The position numbers and the translations under genes were made by a program. Positions 31,196 to 40,436 of a stretch of 50,629 nucleotides of DNA are shown here, piece by piece. The notes beneath the pieces are model-generated. The model worked only from the letters and a program-made list of their open reading frames with translations, was not told the DNA's origin and ran no database searches. Source of the stretch: Streptomyces olivaceus (GTDB taxonomy: Bacteria; Actinomycetota; Actinomycetes; Streptomycetales; Streptomycetaceae); the NCBI RefSeq assembly GCF_000721235.1, contig NZ_JOFH01000039.1:1-50629 (forward strand), written 5' to 3'. Position 1 is the stretch's first letter, and each line of letters begins with the position of its first letter.

Positions 31196-32908
31196 ATGAG
31201 TGTGGACACCAGAACACCCCGCACACCCACGGGGGACCGCTCGTCGGGATACGACGACGCTCCCGCGCTGAGCATGGTGAAGGTGCCGAGCGATCCGGCG
31301 CAGGTCATCGTCAACCACGCGAGCTTCCGCGTGCAGTTCGGTGCCTCCGCGCGGCGGGCCCAGTCCCCGCGGATCGCGCAGCACTTGAGCGCCACCCAGG
31401 CCACCGCCCGCACCCCCGCGGCCGCCCGCCGCCGGCCCGTCGTGTGGAGCGGGCGGTCCGATCCGGACGACACCGGCGCGCACCGCCTGCTCCAGGCGGT
31501 GCGGGCGGGCGCCGGCCACCAGGCCGCCGCCCCGGCCGCCGACGCCGGGGCCACGCAGGTCATCCCCCGGGTCGACCTCGGTGGCGAGCCCCTGGGGTAC
31601 GAGGACGGCGGGTACGGGGAGGGTCCCGACACCCAGACGCTCGAGACGCCCCTCGTCGGCGCCCAGCGCGGGCCCGTCCCCGACGGCACCCGGCTGCTGC
31701 CCGCCATGCGCACCGTCGGCAGCGCCGACGACGAACCGGGTTACGGCGACGAGTACTTCGGTCCGGCCCCGCACGCGGGGGACGGCTACGAGGACGGCAC
31801 CGCCCCGGACGGGCCGCGCAGCAGGCGCCGCGGCGACGACCCCGCGCGGCACGCCTACTTCCCCGGCCGCCGCATGAACCTCGGCGTCGTGCTGCTGCCG
31901 CTGCGCGTCTTCCTCGGCTTCATCTCCGTCTACGCCGGGATGGGCAAGCTCTGCGACCCCGTCTACTTCGACGGCGGCGAACGCGGCTCCATGGTCAAGT
32001 GGCTCAACACCCTGCACCCGTGGGACGTCGCCGAGCCGCTGCGCCAGTTCGCCCTCGCCCACCCGGTGGGCGCCGGGCTGGTCATCGCCTTCCTCCAGGT
32101 CCTGGTGGGCGTCCTGACCGTCCTGGGCTGCTGGCAGCGCGTGGCCGCCTGCATCGGCGCGGGCCTGTCCGCGGCGCTCCTGCTCACCGTCAGCTGGAAG
32201 AGCGTCCCGGTCTACGACGCGCCCGACATCATCTACCTCGCCGCCTGGTCCCCGCTCATCATCGCGGGCGCCCCCGTCTACTCCGTGGACGGCAGGCTCG
32301 CCGGCAGCGCCTGGCGCCGGCTCGGCCCCCGCGCCGACATCTGGGACCTGCGCCGCTACGTCCTGCGCCGCGGCGCCCTCGTCACCTTCCTGGTCGCCGG
32401 TGCGACCCTCCTGATCGGCTCGGTGCTCGGCGGCGCCGTACGCGACTCCGACCGCGTGGTCGTCCCCGGGCCCGGCGAGTCCCCGCGCAACGAACTGCCC
32501 GGCAGCCCGCTCCCGCAGGAGCCCGGCACCCGCTCGCCCGGGTCCACCTCCACCTCCCCGGAGGCGTCCGCCTCCCCCACCCAGGGCGCCACCGGCGGCG
32601 CGTCCACGCCCTCGCAGGGCTCGGCGACCACCCCGGGCGCGACCCGCGACAGCAGCGGCACGACAACCGGCGGCGGCACCGTGCCCAGCCAGACCCAGGG
32701 CACCTCGGGCCAGGCCCCGCCCCAGCAGTCCACCCCGGAGAACCGGGCGCCGAGCACCTCGGCGGGACCGACGTCCGGCGGCTCCTCGACGGGCGGCACG
32801 GGCGGCTCGACCGGCGGCGGCAGCACCGGCACCGAGGAGACCGGCGACGGCGGCTCGTCCTCCACCGGGGAACCGGGCAGCCGCCTGGTGGGCGGCCTCC
32901 TGGGCTAG
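31196..32908 (+). CDS. DoxX-family membrane protein with long disordered ends
   Basis: A 570-residue protein. Residues 1-220 are low-complexity and charged, probably cytoplasmic. Residues about 228-365 form the DoxX four-helix membrane domain (VLLPLRVFLGFISVYAGMGK, VGAGLVIAFLQVLVGVLTVL, GAGLSAALLLTVSWKSV, IIYLAAWSPLIIAGA), then another helix LVTFLVAGATLLIGSVLGGA. The last 150 residues are Ser/Thr/Gly/Pro-rich, as in glycosylated cell-wall linkers. DoxX domains are linked to quinone or thiol redox. The ATG at 31196 has no clear ribosome site. Confidence 0.82.
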   Translation: MSVDTRTPRTPTGDRSSGYDDAPALSMVKVPSDPAQVIVNHASFRVQFGASARRAQSPRIAQHLSATQATARTPAAARRRPVVWSGRSDPDDTGAHRLLQAVRAGAGHQAAAPAADAGATQVIPRVDLGGEPLGYEDGGYGEGPDTQTLETPLVGAQRGPVPDGTRLLPAMRTVGSADDEPGYGDEYFGPAPHAGDGYEDGTAPDGPRSRRRGDDPARHAYFPGRRMNLGVVLLPLRVFLGFISVYAGMGKLCDPVYFDGGERGSMVKWLNTLHPWDVAEPLRQFALAHPVGAGLVIAFLQVLVGVLTVLGCWQRVAACIGAGLSAALLLTVSWKSVPVYDAPDIIYLAAWSPLIIAGAPVYSVDGRLAGSAWRRLGPRADIWDLRRYVLRRGALVTFLVAGATLLIGSVLGGAVRDSDRVVVPGPGESPRNELPGSPLPQEPGTRSPGSTSTSPEASASPTQGATGGASTPSQGSATTPGATRDSSGTTTGGGTVPSQTQGTSGQAPPQQSTPENRAPSTSAGPTSGGSSTGGTGGSTGGGSTGTEETGDGGSSSTGEPGSRLVGGLLG

Positions 32909-32926
32909 GCCCCGCGCCTACACCAG

Positions 32927-32964
32927 CGCGCCCCGCCCCGGCAGCCAACCGGGCGCGGGGCGCG
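32927..32964. terminator. Bidirectional terminator after DoxX gene
   Basis: CGCGCCCCGCCCCGG (32927-32941) pairs with bases 32949-32964 with a single bulge, in the 70-bp gap between the convergent DoxX and DUF397 genes. Confidence 0.65.
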
Positions 32965-32978
32965 TGACGTTGCGGGTG

Positions 32979-33176
32979 TCAGCGCGCCACGGTGTACGCG
33001 AGGAACCCCACCCACGCCTCCGGCGCGAGCGCGAGTTGAGCGCCCTGCGGGCTCTTGGAGTCGCGTACGTGCACCGTGCTCAGCGTGGCGGCGACCTCAA
33101 CGCACTCGTTGCTGTTGCTGCTGTCGCTGTAGCTGCTCTTGAACCACCGCAGCTCCGAGCCGTCCCCACGGATCAT
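32979..33176 (-). CDS. DUF397 domain protein
   Basis: A 65-residue protein that is one DUF397 domain: LRWFKSSYSDSSNSNECVEV, then STVHVRDSKSPQGAQLAL and the end WVGFLAYTV. DUF397 proteins are encoded with HTH/DUF5753 regulators in many copies in Streptomyces; WhiJ is the studied example, linked to development. The ATG at 33176 overlaps the upstream gene's stop in ATGA, so the pair is co-translated. It probably acts as partner of that regulator. Confidence 0.9.
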   Translation of the reverse strand: MIRGDGSELRWFKSSYSDSSNSNECVEVAATLSTVHVRDSKSPQGAQLALAPEAWVGFLAYTVAR

Positions 33177-34048
33177 GTCTCTCCCAGCACTTGCTCGATG
33201 AAAGCCAGCGACTCCCCAGGCGAGAGAGCCTGAGCCCGGATGATGCCACACCGCAGTTCCATGATCCGAAGATGCTTCAACTCGGCGACCGGACGGCTGC
33301 CGAAGTCCCCCTCGGCTCGACCAACTGCCGTGCCGTCTGCGAACTTCAGCACCTGGATCTCGCCTCCCATGCCGGCATGGACAGCACGGTCGATCGGCAT
33401 CACCTGGATCTCGACAGTCCGCATCTGAGCGAGTTCCACAAGGTGTTCCAACTGGTGGCGCAGAACCATTCTGCCCCCAAGTGGCCGCCTGAGCGTCGCT
33501 TCTTCCTGGACAAAGCACAACTCCGGAGCGGGATCGCGCTCGAAAATCGCCTTGCGGGCCATGCGCGCGCTCACCAGGCGATCCACTTGGTCCCGAGGGT
33601 GCGCCGGCCGCCGCATCTCGAACAAAGCCCTCATGTAGTCCGCTGTCTGCAGCAGGTCGTGGAGGTTGTGGGTGCCGTAAGCGGTCAGCTCGACCGCCTG
33701 AGCCTCCACACGAGCCAAGTCCCGAACCTTCCTGGGGTACCGAACCTTCTTCACGTCCTCCCAGGCCGCCGAGATGAGCCCACCGGCTCCCAACACCTCG
33801 TCGGCCCGATCCAGATACTCCTGCCGGGGAATCCGCTTCCCGCCCTCCACCTTGTAGACGAGGTCCTCCCCGTACCCCACCGCCACCCCGAACTCGCCGG
33901 CGCGCAGCCCCGCGGCCTCGCGGCGCAGTTTCAACTGGCGCCCCACCGTGGTGATGACCGCGATGCCCCACTCGTCGTCCGGGTCCACCTCCCACCCCGG
34001 CTCGTCCGTCTCCGCAGGCTGTACCGCCTCACCGTCCACTGCCGTCAT
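33173..34048 (-). CDS. XRE-type HTH regulator with DUF5753 (WhiJ-like)
   Basis: A 291-residue DNA-binding protein. Residues about 30-85 are an XRE helix-turn-helix (GRQLKLRREAAGLRAGEFGV, AVGYGEDLVYKVEGGKRIPR). Residues about 105-285 are the DUF5753 domain (YGTHNLHDLLQTADYMRALF; LCFVQEEATLRRPLGGRMVL; VEIQVMPIDRAVHAGMGGEI). ATG 34048 follows GGAGGGG. It is paired with the DUF397 gene downstream. Such pairs are proposed to regulate development or work like toxin-antitoxin systems, which is unproven here. Confidence 0.9.
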   Translation of the reverse strand: MTAVDGEAVQPAETDEPGWEVDPDDEWGIAVITTVGRQLKLRREAAGLRAGEFGVAVGYGEDLVYKVEGGKRIPRQEYLDRADEVLGAGGLISAAWEDVKKVRYPRKVRDLARVEAQAVELTAYGTHNLHDLLQTADYMRALFEMRRPAHPRDQVDRLVSARMARKAIFERDPAPELCFVQEEATLRRPLGGRMVLRHQLEHLVELAQMRTVEIQVMPIDRAVHAGMGGEIQVLKFADGTAVGRAEGDFGSRPVAELKHLRIMELRCGIIRAQALSPGESLAFIEQVLGET

Positions 34049-34428
34049 CGCCGCACCCCTCCGTCGTCCCGCGCCGTACCGCGACGCCCTACCCGCACCA
34101 ACGGCTCGGGCGGCCCGGACAGCACTGGACAATCGGCGGACAGCCCCTGAACGGCGTTGCACGCCACCGGAACCCACTTTTCGAGGTTTCGGTGCCGTCG
34201 GCGCCTACCCATACAAAGAACTCGGGAGAAAGAACCCCACCAAGCCCCACCCCTCCTCCCGAGGAGAGTCGTCACTCGGGTGGGTGAACATCACCGGCTC
34301 AGCTGGATTTCGGGCCCCTCAACTCCCTTACGCTCAGCGCAAACGACCGCATCCGAAAAGACTTCGGCCCCCGCCGGGACTGGCATCCCAGAGCGAGGGC
34401 CTGACCACCTAGGAAACGAGACTTCCCG
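34049..34428. other. 380-bp divergent intergenic region
   Basis: Holds the promoters of the minus-strand HTH gene and the plus-strand winged-helix gene. TCAACTCCCTTACGCTCAGC (34318-34337) is a possible plus-strand promoter element. An imperfect inverted repeat CCTCCTCCCGAGGAG lies near 34250-34264. No gene or RNA is recognised. Confidence 0.4.
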
Positions 34429-35337
34429 ATGGGTACCCAAAACCCTAGCGCGCCCCTGCGCGCCCAGTCAGCCCACACCGCCGATCCGACCCGCCCGCAC
34501 CGACACCGGACTCCGCACGGGCGCGGGATCGTCCACGAGAACACCCGCCACACCACCCGCTTCGTGGTGATCGGCAACCACCTGGTCCAGCACGAGGAAC
34601 TCTCGCTCCTCGCGATCGGCCTCGGCTGCCACATCCAGTCGCTGCCCACCGGAGCAGGCGCCGACATCAAGTCCCTCACCGCCCGCTTCACAGAAGGCCC
34701 CACCCGCATCGCCGCCGCCCTGCGCGAACTGGAGGCCCACGGCTACCTGCGCCGCGAACGCGTCCGCACCACCACCGGCCGCATCATCACCCGCACCGTC
34801 TCCTGCAACCAGCCCAAAGCAGCCACCCGCAGCGAACCCACCGACACCGCCCGCCCACCCGCAACGCCCCGCCCGAAGCCGAAGGCACTCCCCGCCGTCC
34901 CCCAGCCCGGCTGCACCGCCCCCGTACTCCTCCAACAGGCCACCGACCTCCTCACCACCCTGCGCCGACACGACTCGCGCCTCCTGCTCTCCGCGTCCGA
35001 CACGGCTCATCTGGTCCCCGGCGTCGCCGCCTGGCTGGAGCGGGAGGCCACCCCCAGCGGCGTACGCCACGCCCTGACCGCCGATCTGCCGGACGACCCG
35101 CTGCGCCGCCCCGCGGCCCTCCTCGCCCACCGCCTCGCCGCCCAGCTGCCACCCCCGCCGCCGTTCAGGACCCCCGCCTGCCCACCACCGCCCCGCTACG
35201 AGGTACGCAACTGCGACGGCTGCGACCGCGGCTTCCGCGCCCCCGAAACCGAAGACCGCTGCCGCGACTGCCGCCCGACCGCCGGCGAGGCGCCGCCCGA
35301 GACGCCCTCTGAGCAGGGCCCTTCACACACTCGTTGA
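34429..35337 (+). CDS. Winged-helix DNA-binding protein with C-terminal zinc ribbon
   Basis: A 302-residue protein. Residues about 40-125 form a winged helix of the replication/MarR-like kind (FVVIGNHLVQHEELSLLAIG; LTARFTEGPTRIAAALRELE; HGYLRRERVRTTTGRIITRT). A Pro-rich linker follows, then a helical region (LLTTLRRHDSRLLLSASDTA, VRHALTADLPDDPLRRPAAL). The C-terminus has four Cys (NCDGCDRGF and RCRDCRP) able to bind zinc. This arrangement is common in Streptomyces beside DUF397 or HTH pairs, with unknown targets. ATG 34429 has only a weak ribosome site. Confidence 0.8.
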   Translation: MGTQNPSAPLRAQSAHTADPTRPHRHRTPHGRGIVHENTRHTTRFVVIGNHLVQHEELSLLAIGLGCHIQSLPTGAGADIKSLTARFTEGPTRIAAALRELEAHGYLRRERVRTTTGRIITRTVSCNQPKAATRSEPTDTARPPATPRPKPKALPAVPQPGCTAPVLLQQATDLLTTLRRHDSRLLLSASDTAHLVPGVAAWLEREATPSGVRHALTADLPDDPLRRPAALLAHRLAAQLPPPPPFRTPACPPPPRYEVRNCDGCDRGFRAPETEDRCRDCRPTAGEAPPETPSEQGPSHTR

Positions 35338-35424
35338 CCAGGAGAAACGCACTCGATGTTCGCGTCCCGATTCACCAGCCGTCCCGGACGACTACCCTGG
35401 CCGGTGCACTCCCGGGAGGACTTC

Positions 35425-35772
35425 ATGAGCACTCAGGCCGAACACGGACACGAGCTGGTCCCCCGTCCCGAGCAGACGCCGGACGCGCTGCGAGCCGCCC
35501 TCGCCGTCGTTGCGCCCGGGCGTCTGCCGGAGATGCAGCAGACCAAGGAGGAGGCGTTCGCCAAGGCCCTGGAATGGCAGTCGCTCAGCCCGGTACGCGG
35601 CTGGGCCCTGGCGTGGGCCCGTGATATCGAGATCGCCCGCCGGCCCGACCTCGCGGCCCGCCACTCCCGGGCCAAGAACGACCTGGAACACGAGGACGCG
35701 GACGTGGCCCGTGAAGCGCTGCGAGAGCTGAGTACCGTCCTCGACGAGGCGATGAAGGCAGTACACGCTTGA
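35425..35772 (+). CDS. DUF6247-like protein, antitoxin candidate
   Basis: A 115-residue helical protein: PDALRAALAVVAPGRLPEMQ, then EEAFAKALEWQSLSPVRGWA. This looks like the DUF6247 family, small proteins found upstream of RelE-like genes in streptomycetes (from memory). The ATG at 35425 follows GGGAGG; the frame is open from 35356 but lacks a ribosome site there. It overlaps the next gene by four bases (TTGA), the usual layout of a toxin-antitoxin pair with the antitoxin first. Confidence 0.75.
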   Translation: MSTQAEHGHELVPRPEQTPDALRAALAVVAPGRLPEMQQTKEEAFAKALEWQSLSPVRGWALAWARDIEIARRPDLAARHSRAKNDLEHEDADVAREALRELSTVLDEAMKAVHA

Positions 35773-36026
35773 GCTGGGCCTGGGAGTACGCCTTCGGCGC
35801 GGAGGAAGCCGCCCGTACCGCCCCGCCCGTCTTCCTCACCGCCGTGGAACGCAAGGCCGCCGAGCTGGTCAGGGCGGCAGAAGCCCAGTACCTGCACGGC
35901 CGTGCGTACGGTGGAGACGATCCGAAGGGCGGCGACATCACGGTCCCCGGCGGGATGTTCACCTACCAGATCGTCGTGCGGGACGAACGCGTCTACGTCC
36001 TCCAGATCACCTACCTGGGCTTCTGA
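35769..36026 (+). CDS. RelE/ParE-like toxin candidate
   Basis: An 85-residue protein. The N-terminal helices are rich in Ala/Glu (AWEYAFGAEEAARTAPPVFL, ERKAAELVRAAEAQYL) and the C-terminus ends in beta strands MFTYQIVVRDERVYVLQITY, like the end of RelE toxins that cleave mRNA on ribosomes. The start is a rare TTG at 35769 within the upstream stop, so translation probably depends on the antitoxin gene. Catalytic residues cannot be assigned with confidence. Confidence 0.65.
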   Translation: MSWAWEYAFGAEEAARTAPPVFLTAVERKAAELVRAAEAQYLHGRAYGGDDPKGGDITVPGGMFTYQIVVRDERVYVLQITYLGF

Positions 36027-36095
36027 TGCGGCACTCCCGCGCAGGGAACGCTCCGGCAGGTCCGCAGCACGGGATTCGCTGGTGCTCAGAGTGCT

Positions 36096-36833
36096 TCAGC
36101 GGCCTGTCAGGGCTGCCAGTTCTCGGGAGGCCTCTGTGAGGTCCTTGGCGGTGTCGATGGCGCGCCAGTAGGAGCCCTGGGGGAGGGGGAAGCCGGCCAG
36201 GCGGCGTTCGCGGGCCAGGCGGGGGAAGGTGGTGCGCTCGTGGTCGCCGCGTTCCGGGAGCATCGCGGCGAAGGCGGACGAGAAGACGTACACGCCGGCG
36301 TTGATCTCGAAGGTGGACGGCGGTGCCTCGATGAAGTCGGTGATGTGGCCGAAGCCGTCCGTCTGGACGGCGCCCCACGGGAGCCTGGGGCGGGCCAGTG
36401 CGAGGGTCGCGACGGCGTCCCGCTCGGCGTGGAAGTCGGCCATGTCGCGCAGCGAGAAACGGGTCCAGATGTCGCCGTTGGTGGCGTACCAGGGCCGGTC
36501 CGGGTGGGGGAGGTGCGCGGCGGCGTACTTGAGGCCGCCGCCGCGGCCCAGGGGCTCGGTCTCGACGACGGTGGTGGCGGAGAGGGGCAGGTCGGTCGTG
36601 TCCAGCCAGTCCTGCAGTACCTCTGCCAGGTGGCCGCAGGAGATGACGACGTCCGTCACGCCCTCCTCGGCGAGCCAGGCGAGCTGGTGGCCGATGATCG
36701 GCGTGCCCGTGCCGGGGATCTCGACCATCGGCTTGGGCCGGTCGTCGGTGTACGGGCGCAGCCGGGAACCCTGTCCGCCGGCCAGGACGACGGCTTGGAC
36801 GGGCCCGCGGGACGCGGCGTGCGGATCGGTCAT
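36096..36833 (-). CDS. Sugar-phosphate nucleotidyltransferase (ManC/RfbA-like)
   Basis: A 245-residue single-domain GT-A enzyme that joins NTP and a sugar 1-phosphate. The activation loop is VVLAGGQGSRLRPYTDDRPKPM. Further motifs are TPIIGHQLAWLAEEGVTDVV, ETEPLGRGGGLKYAA, WYATNGDIWTRF and FEINAGVYVFS. It is probably a mannose- or glucose-1-phosphate nucleotidyltransferase; the sugar and base cannot be fixed. No other sugar genes adjoin it. Confidence 0.88.
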   Translation of the reverse strand: MTDPHAASRGPVQAVVLAGGQGSRLRPYTDDRPKPMVEIPGTGTPIIGHQLAWLAEEGVTDVVISCGHLAEVLQDWLDTTDLPLSATTVVETEPLGRGGGLKYAAAHLPHPDRPWYATNGDIWTRFSLRDMADFHAERDAVATLALARPRLPWGAVQTDGFGHITDFIEAPPSTFEINAGVYVFSSAFAAMLPERGDHERTTFPRLARERRLAGFPLPQGSYWRAIDTAKDLTEASRELAALTGR

Positions 36834-36911
36834 GCCCGAACCTTACGCGGCGCTCCGCGGGCCCTCTCGGCTGCCTCTTCGTCGGCCTCGGCGACTGTGT
36901 CGCCGACGGTC

Positions 36912-37379
36912 CTAGCCGTGGGCGGCCAGGACGCCCGAGGCGAAGGCGGTGTCGCAGACGGGGCGGGAGTAGGACTGGGCGCGCTTCGGGCCGTAGACCT
37001 TCACGGCGGCCCGGCCGAGGGCGCGGGCGATGGTCGCGCAGTGGTCGGCCAGCGACGGGCGCTCGTTCACCGCCTGCTGGAGGTGGGTGAGGGCGGTGCC
37101 CGGGTCCTCCTCCTGCAGTTCGGTCAGCAGCCGGTCGCGCAGCACCTCGTGCGGTGCGCGGGTTGCGGCCCGCGGGGCGGTCTTGGACGAGGCGGCTTCC
37201 GACGCGGCGAGCATCGAGTCCGCCGGGTCGCCGGACCAGTCGACCCGGGTGACCGCGAGAGTCCCGGAGAGCACCAGGACGACGGGCAGGACGAAGGCGA
37301 GAGAGCGGCCGATCCGGAGGGCGGGGCCCCGGCCGCGTCGCGTCTGTCGGGTGGCGGAGTGCTTCACGGAGTGCTTCAC
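36912..37379 (-). CDS. Membrane-anchored or secreted protein, function unknown
   Basis: A 155-residue protein with a basic N-terminus (TRQTRRGRGPALRIGRS) and one hydrophobic helix LAFVLPVVLVLSGTLAVTRV. The exported part holds helical segments (APHEVLRDRLLTELQEEDPG; TALTHLQQAVNERPSLADHC; ATIARALGRAAVKVYGPKRA) and two cysteines (DHC and PVCDTAF) that may form a disulfide. The start contains a 12-base direct duplication (GTGAAGCACTCC twice), so either GTG could be used. Conserved-looking but not recognised. Confidence 0.72.
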   Translation of the reverse strand: MKHSVKHSATRQTRRGRGPALRIGRSLAFVLPVVLVLSGTLAVTRVDWSGDPADSMLAASEAASSKTAPRAATRAPHEVLRDRLLTELQEEDPGTALTHLQQAVNERPSLADHCATIARALGRAAVKVYGPKRAQSYSRPVCDTAFASGVLAAHG

Positions 37380-37519
37380 GCGAGTGAGGGTAGCGCCCGG
37401 TAATGATTTGGCGACATTTAGTCACCCTATTGGGGGATGGGGGAGGGGTGGTGAGTGGGTAAGGGGTTGACGGGGGCTGGGTGAGATGTCTGTTTTGGTG
37501 GGGTGTTTGTCGACAAGAG

Positions 37520-37551
37520 GAAGAGCCCCGCAGCAGGCCGCGGGGCTCTTC
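37520..37551 (-). terminator. Terminator of msiK
   Basis: GAAGAGCCCCGC (37520-37531) and GCGGGGCTCTTC (37540-37551) are perfect 12-bp arms with an 8-base loop, 82 bp downstream of the msiK stop. Confidence 0.85.
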
Positions 37552-37632
37552 TCGTCAACGCGGGTGAATTCACCCGGGAGCGTGGTGTGCCGGGGCGGGG
37601 ATTCCCGCCGCCGTCGCTCGGTCCGCCGTCGC

Positions 37633-38769
<1,137 letters not shown>

Positions 38770-38952
38770 GGTGAATGGGCCCCCTTCTACCGGCAGGAAC
38801 GTGCCGGACGATCCGTTGTAGGAAGGTGGTGTGGTGTAGTCCACACAGGTGAAGCTGGCAGGACGGTACCTGGCGTTCACCTGATCTGTCAGTACCTGTG
38901 GGCCTGTGAACTTCGCCGAAATTTTCGAATCCCGTCGTTCACCGGCTCTGTG

Positions 38953-38958
38953 TAGAGT
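38953..38958 (+). promoter_or_regulatory. -10 box of the tRNA-Thr gene
   Basis: TAGAGT lies 29 bp before the mature tRNA 5' end, in the context TGTGTAGAGTGGT typical of streptomycete tRNA promoters. No convincing -35 hexamer is found at 17-18 bp. Confidence 0.5.
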
Positions 38959-38987
38959 GGTCGGGCCGCGCACGCAGTCGCGCGCAC

Positions 38988-39064
38988 GCCTCCTTAGCTC
39001 AGCTGGTCAGAGCGCCGCTCTTGTAAAGCGAAGGTCGTCGGTTCGAATCCGACAGGGGGCTCCA
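38988..39064 (+). tRNA. tRNA-Thr (anticodon UGU)
   Basis: A 77-nt gene with encoded CCA. The acceptor stem pairs GCCTCCT with AGGGGGC (one G-U), the D arm is TAGCTCAGCTGGTCAGAGC, and the T arm holds GGTTCGAATCC. The anticodon loop CTTGTAA gives UGU (39022-39024), reading ACA. It lies between divergently placed msiK and the methyltransferase gene. Confidence 0.96.
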
Positions 39065-39099
39065 GCAGCTCCCGTGGTGCCCGTTCCCGAGAGTGCGTC

Positions 39100-39942
39100 C
39101 TAGCGGCCCGCGCGGGTTCCGGTGACGATCGTGGAGTACATCTCGTCGTTCGTCGACACCCGCGGGACCAGGCCGTGGTCCTTCATCGCCCGGGCGGTGA
39201 GCGGCGCCTGCTCCTCGCTCGTCTCGATCAGCAGGGTGCCGCCGGGCGCCAGCCACGCCGGTGCGCCGGCCGCCACCCGCCGGTGCACCTCGACGCCGTC
39301 GCCGCCGCCGTCGAGCGCGTGCCGCGGTTCGTGGTCGCGGGCCTCGGGCGGCATCATCGCGATCTCGTCCGTCGGCACGTACGGGGCGTTGACGACCAGG
39401 ACGTCCACGCGGCCGCGCAGCGCGTCCGGCAGCGCGTCGTAGAGGTCGCCCTCGTAGACGCGGGCGTCGGGGCCGACGTTCAGCCGGGCGCAGCGCACCG
39501 CGGCCGGGTCGACGTCGGCGCAGGACAGCTCGATGCCGGGGACTCGCGCGGCGACGGCGGCGCCGATCGCGCCGGTGCCGCAGCACAGGTCCACGACCAC
39601 GGCGCCCGGCCGTCCGGCCAGTTCCGCGGCGGCGTCGACCAGGAACCGGGTGCGCTGCCGCGGGACGAAGACCCCGGCCTCCACCCTGACCCGCAGGCCG
39701 CAGAACTCGGCCCAGCCGAGGACGACTTCGAGCGGCTCCCCGTCGACCCGGCGTCCCACGAGCCGCTCCAGGTCGGCGGGTGCCGGCGCGGCGTCGAGGA
39801 GCAGCCGCGCCTCCTCCTCGGCGAACACGCATCCCGCGCCCCGCAGCGTGGCCACCGTGCGCGCCAGCACGTCGCCGGGGGGCGTGCCGGCGGGGCTGGA
39901 GGGGGTGGCGGGGCTGGAAGGACTGGAGGGAGAGGACGGCAT
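39100..39942 (-). CDS. PrmC/HemK-like protein-glutamine N5-methyltransferase
   Basis: A 280-residue Rossmann-fold SAM methyltransferase. After a repetitive Ser/Pro start (MPSSPSSPSSPATPSS) comes a helical substrate domain (VLARTVATLRGAGCVFAEEE, EPLEVVLGWAEFCGLRVRVE, VFVPRQRTRFLV). The SAM motif is VVVDLCCGTGAIGAAVA. The catalytic tetrapeptide is NAPY (VLVVNAPYVPTDEI) where true PrmC has NPPY. This marks a paralogue often labelled a putative N5-glutamine methyltransferase. Substrate unproven. Confidence 0.82.
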   Translation of the reverse strand: MPSSPSSPSSPATPSSPAGTPPGDVLARTVATLRGAGCVFAEEEARLLLDAAPAPADLERLVGRRVDGEPLEVVLGWAEFCGLRVRVEAGVFVPRQRTRFLVDAAAELAGRPGAVVVDLCCGTGAIGAAVAARVPGIELSCADVDPAAVRCARLNVGPDARVYEGDLYDALPDALRGRVDVLVVNAPYVPTDEIAMMPPEARDHEPRHALDGGGDGVEVHRRVAAGAPAWLAPGGTLLIETSEEQAPLTARAMKDHGLVPRVSTNDEMYSTIVTGTRAGR

Positions 39943-40066
39943 CGGGGCCTTTCCGGGGGAGCTTCCCGGCCGGGCGGGCCGGTCTGCGGACGGTCCGGGA
40001 GCCTAGCAGCGGCGGTCGAGGGAGTCAGGGGCTTTTCCTCCCTCCGGCCCTGCTTCCCCGCTGGTC

Positions 40067-40402
40067 CTACTTCCCCTCCGGCAGCGGCTCCGCCTCGCAG
40101 ACCGCGCCGGGCGCGGGGAGGCGTCCGTCCAGCAGGTACGCGTCGACGGCTTCCCGGACGCAGCCGTTGCCGCTGTCGTAGGCACCGTGGCCCTCGAACA
40201 AGTGGGCGTAGACGCCGCCGAGTTCGATGCCGTAAGAGATCCTGAAGCAGCGCCGCTTCTCGTCGCCGAGGACCTGCCGGATCAGGTCCATGTCCTGGAC
40301 GGCCTGCCGGGTGCCGACGTAGGGCAGGACGTCGCCGGGATTTCGCTCGCACGCGGCGGCTGTGTCCCGGTTGAAGGCGACCAGCGCGAGGTTTATCCCG
40401 TA
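40067..40402 (-). pseudogene. Decayed S33 tripeptidyl-peptidase-type hydrolase
   Basis: The frame matches two separated parts of SlpD/TAP-type alpha/beta hydrolases: DVLPYVGTRQAVQDMDLIRQ with the nucleophile region RISYGIELGGVYAHLF, then directly the usual C-terminal part AYDSGNGCVREAVDAYLLDG. The intervening 200-300 residues, with the acid and most of the lid, are missing, and so are the signal peptide and first 150 residues. The join is near 40192. Upstream, the frame runs into unrelated DNA under the next gene. Confidence 0.75.
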
Positions 40403-40436
40403 GGAGCCTTCGGGGCTTGGCTCGCATACTGGTTCG

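Noticed and set aside
32979..33995. A 338-residue frame that would fuse a long N-terminus to the DUF397 protein
   Set aside because: The DUF397 domain starts at ATG 33176 with an ATGA overlap; the upstream part is a shadow of the HTH gene.
38988..39064. tRNA-Thr as an attachment site for an integrated element
   Set aside because: No second copy of the tRNA 3' end and no integrase gene are seen in the window, and the flanking genes look like ordinary chromosomal genes.
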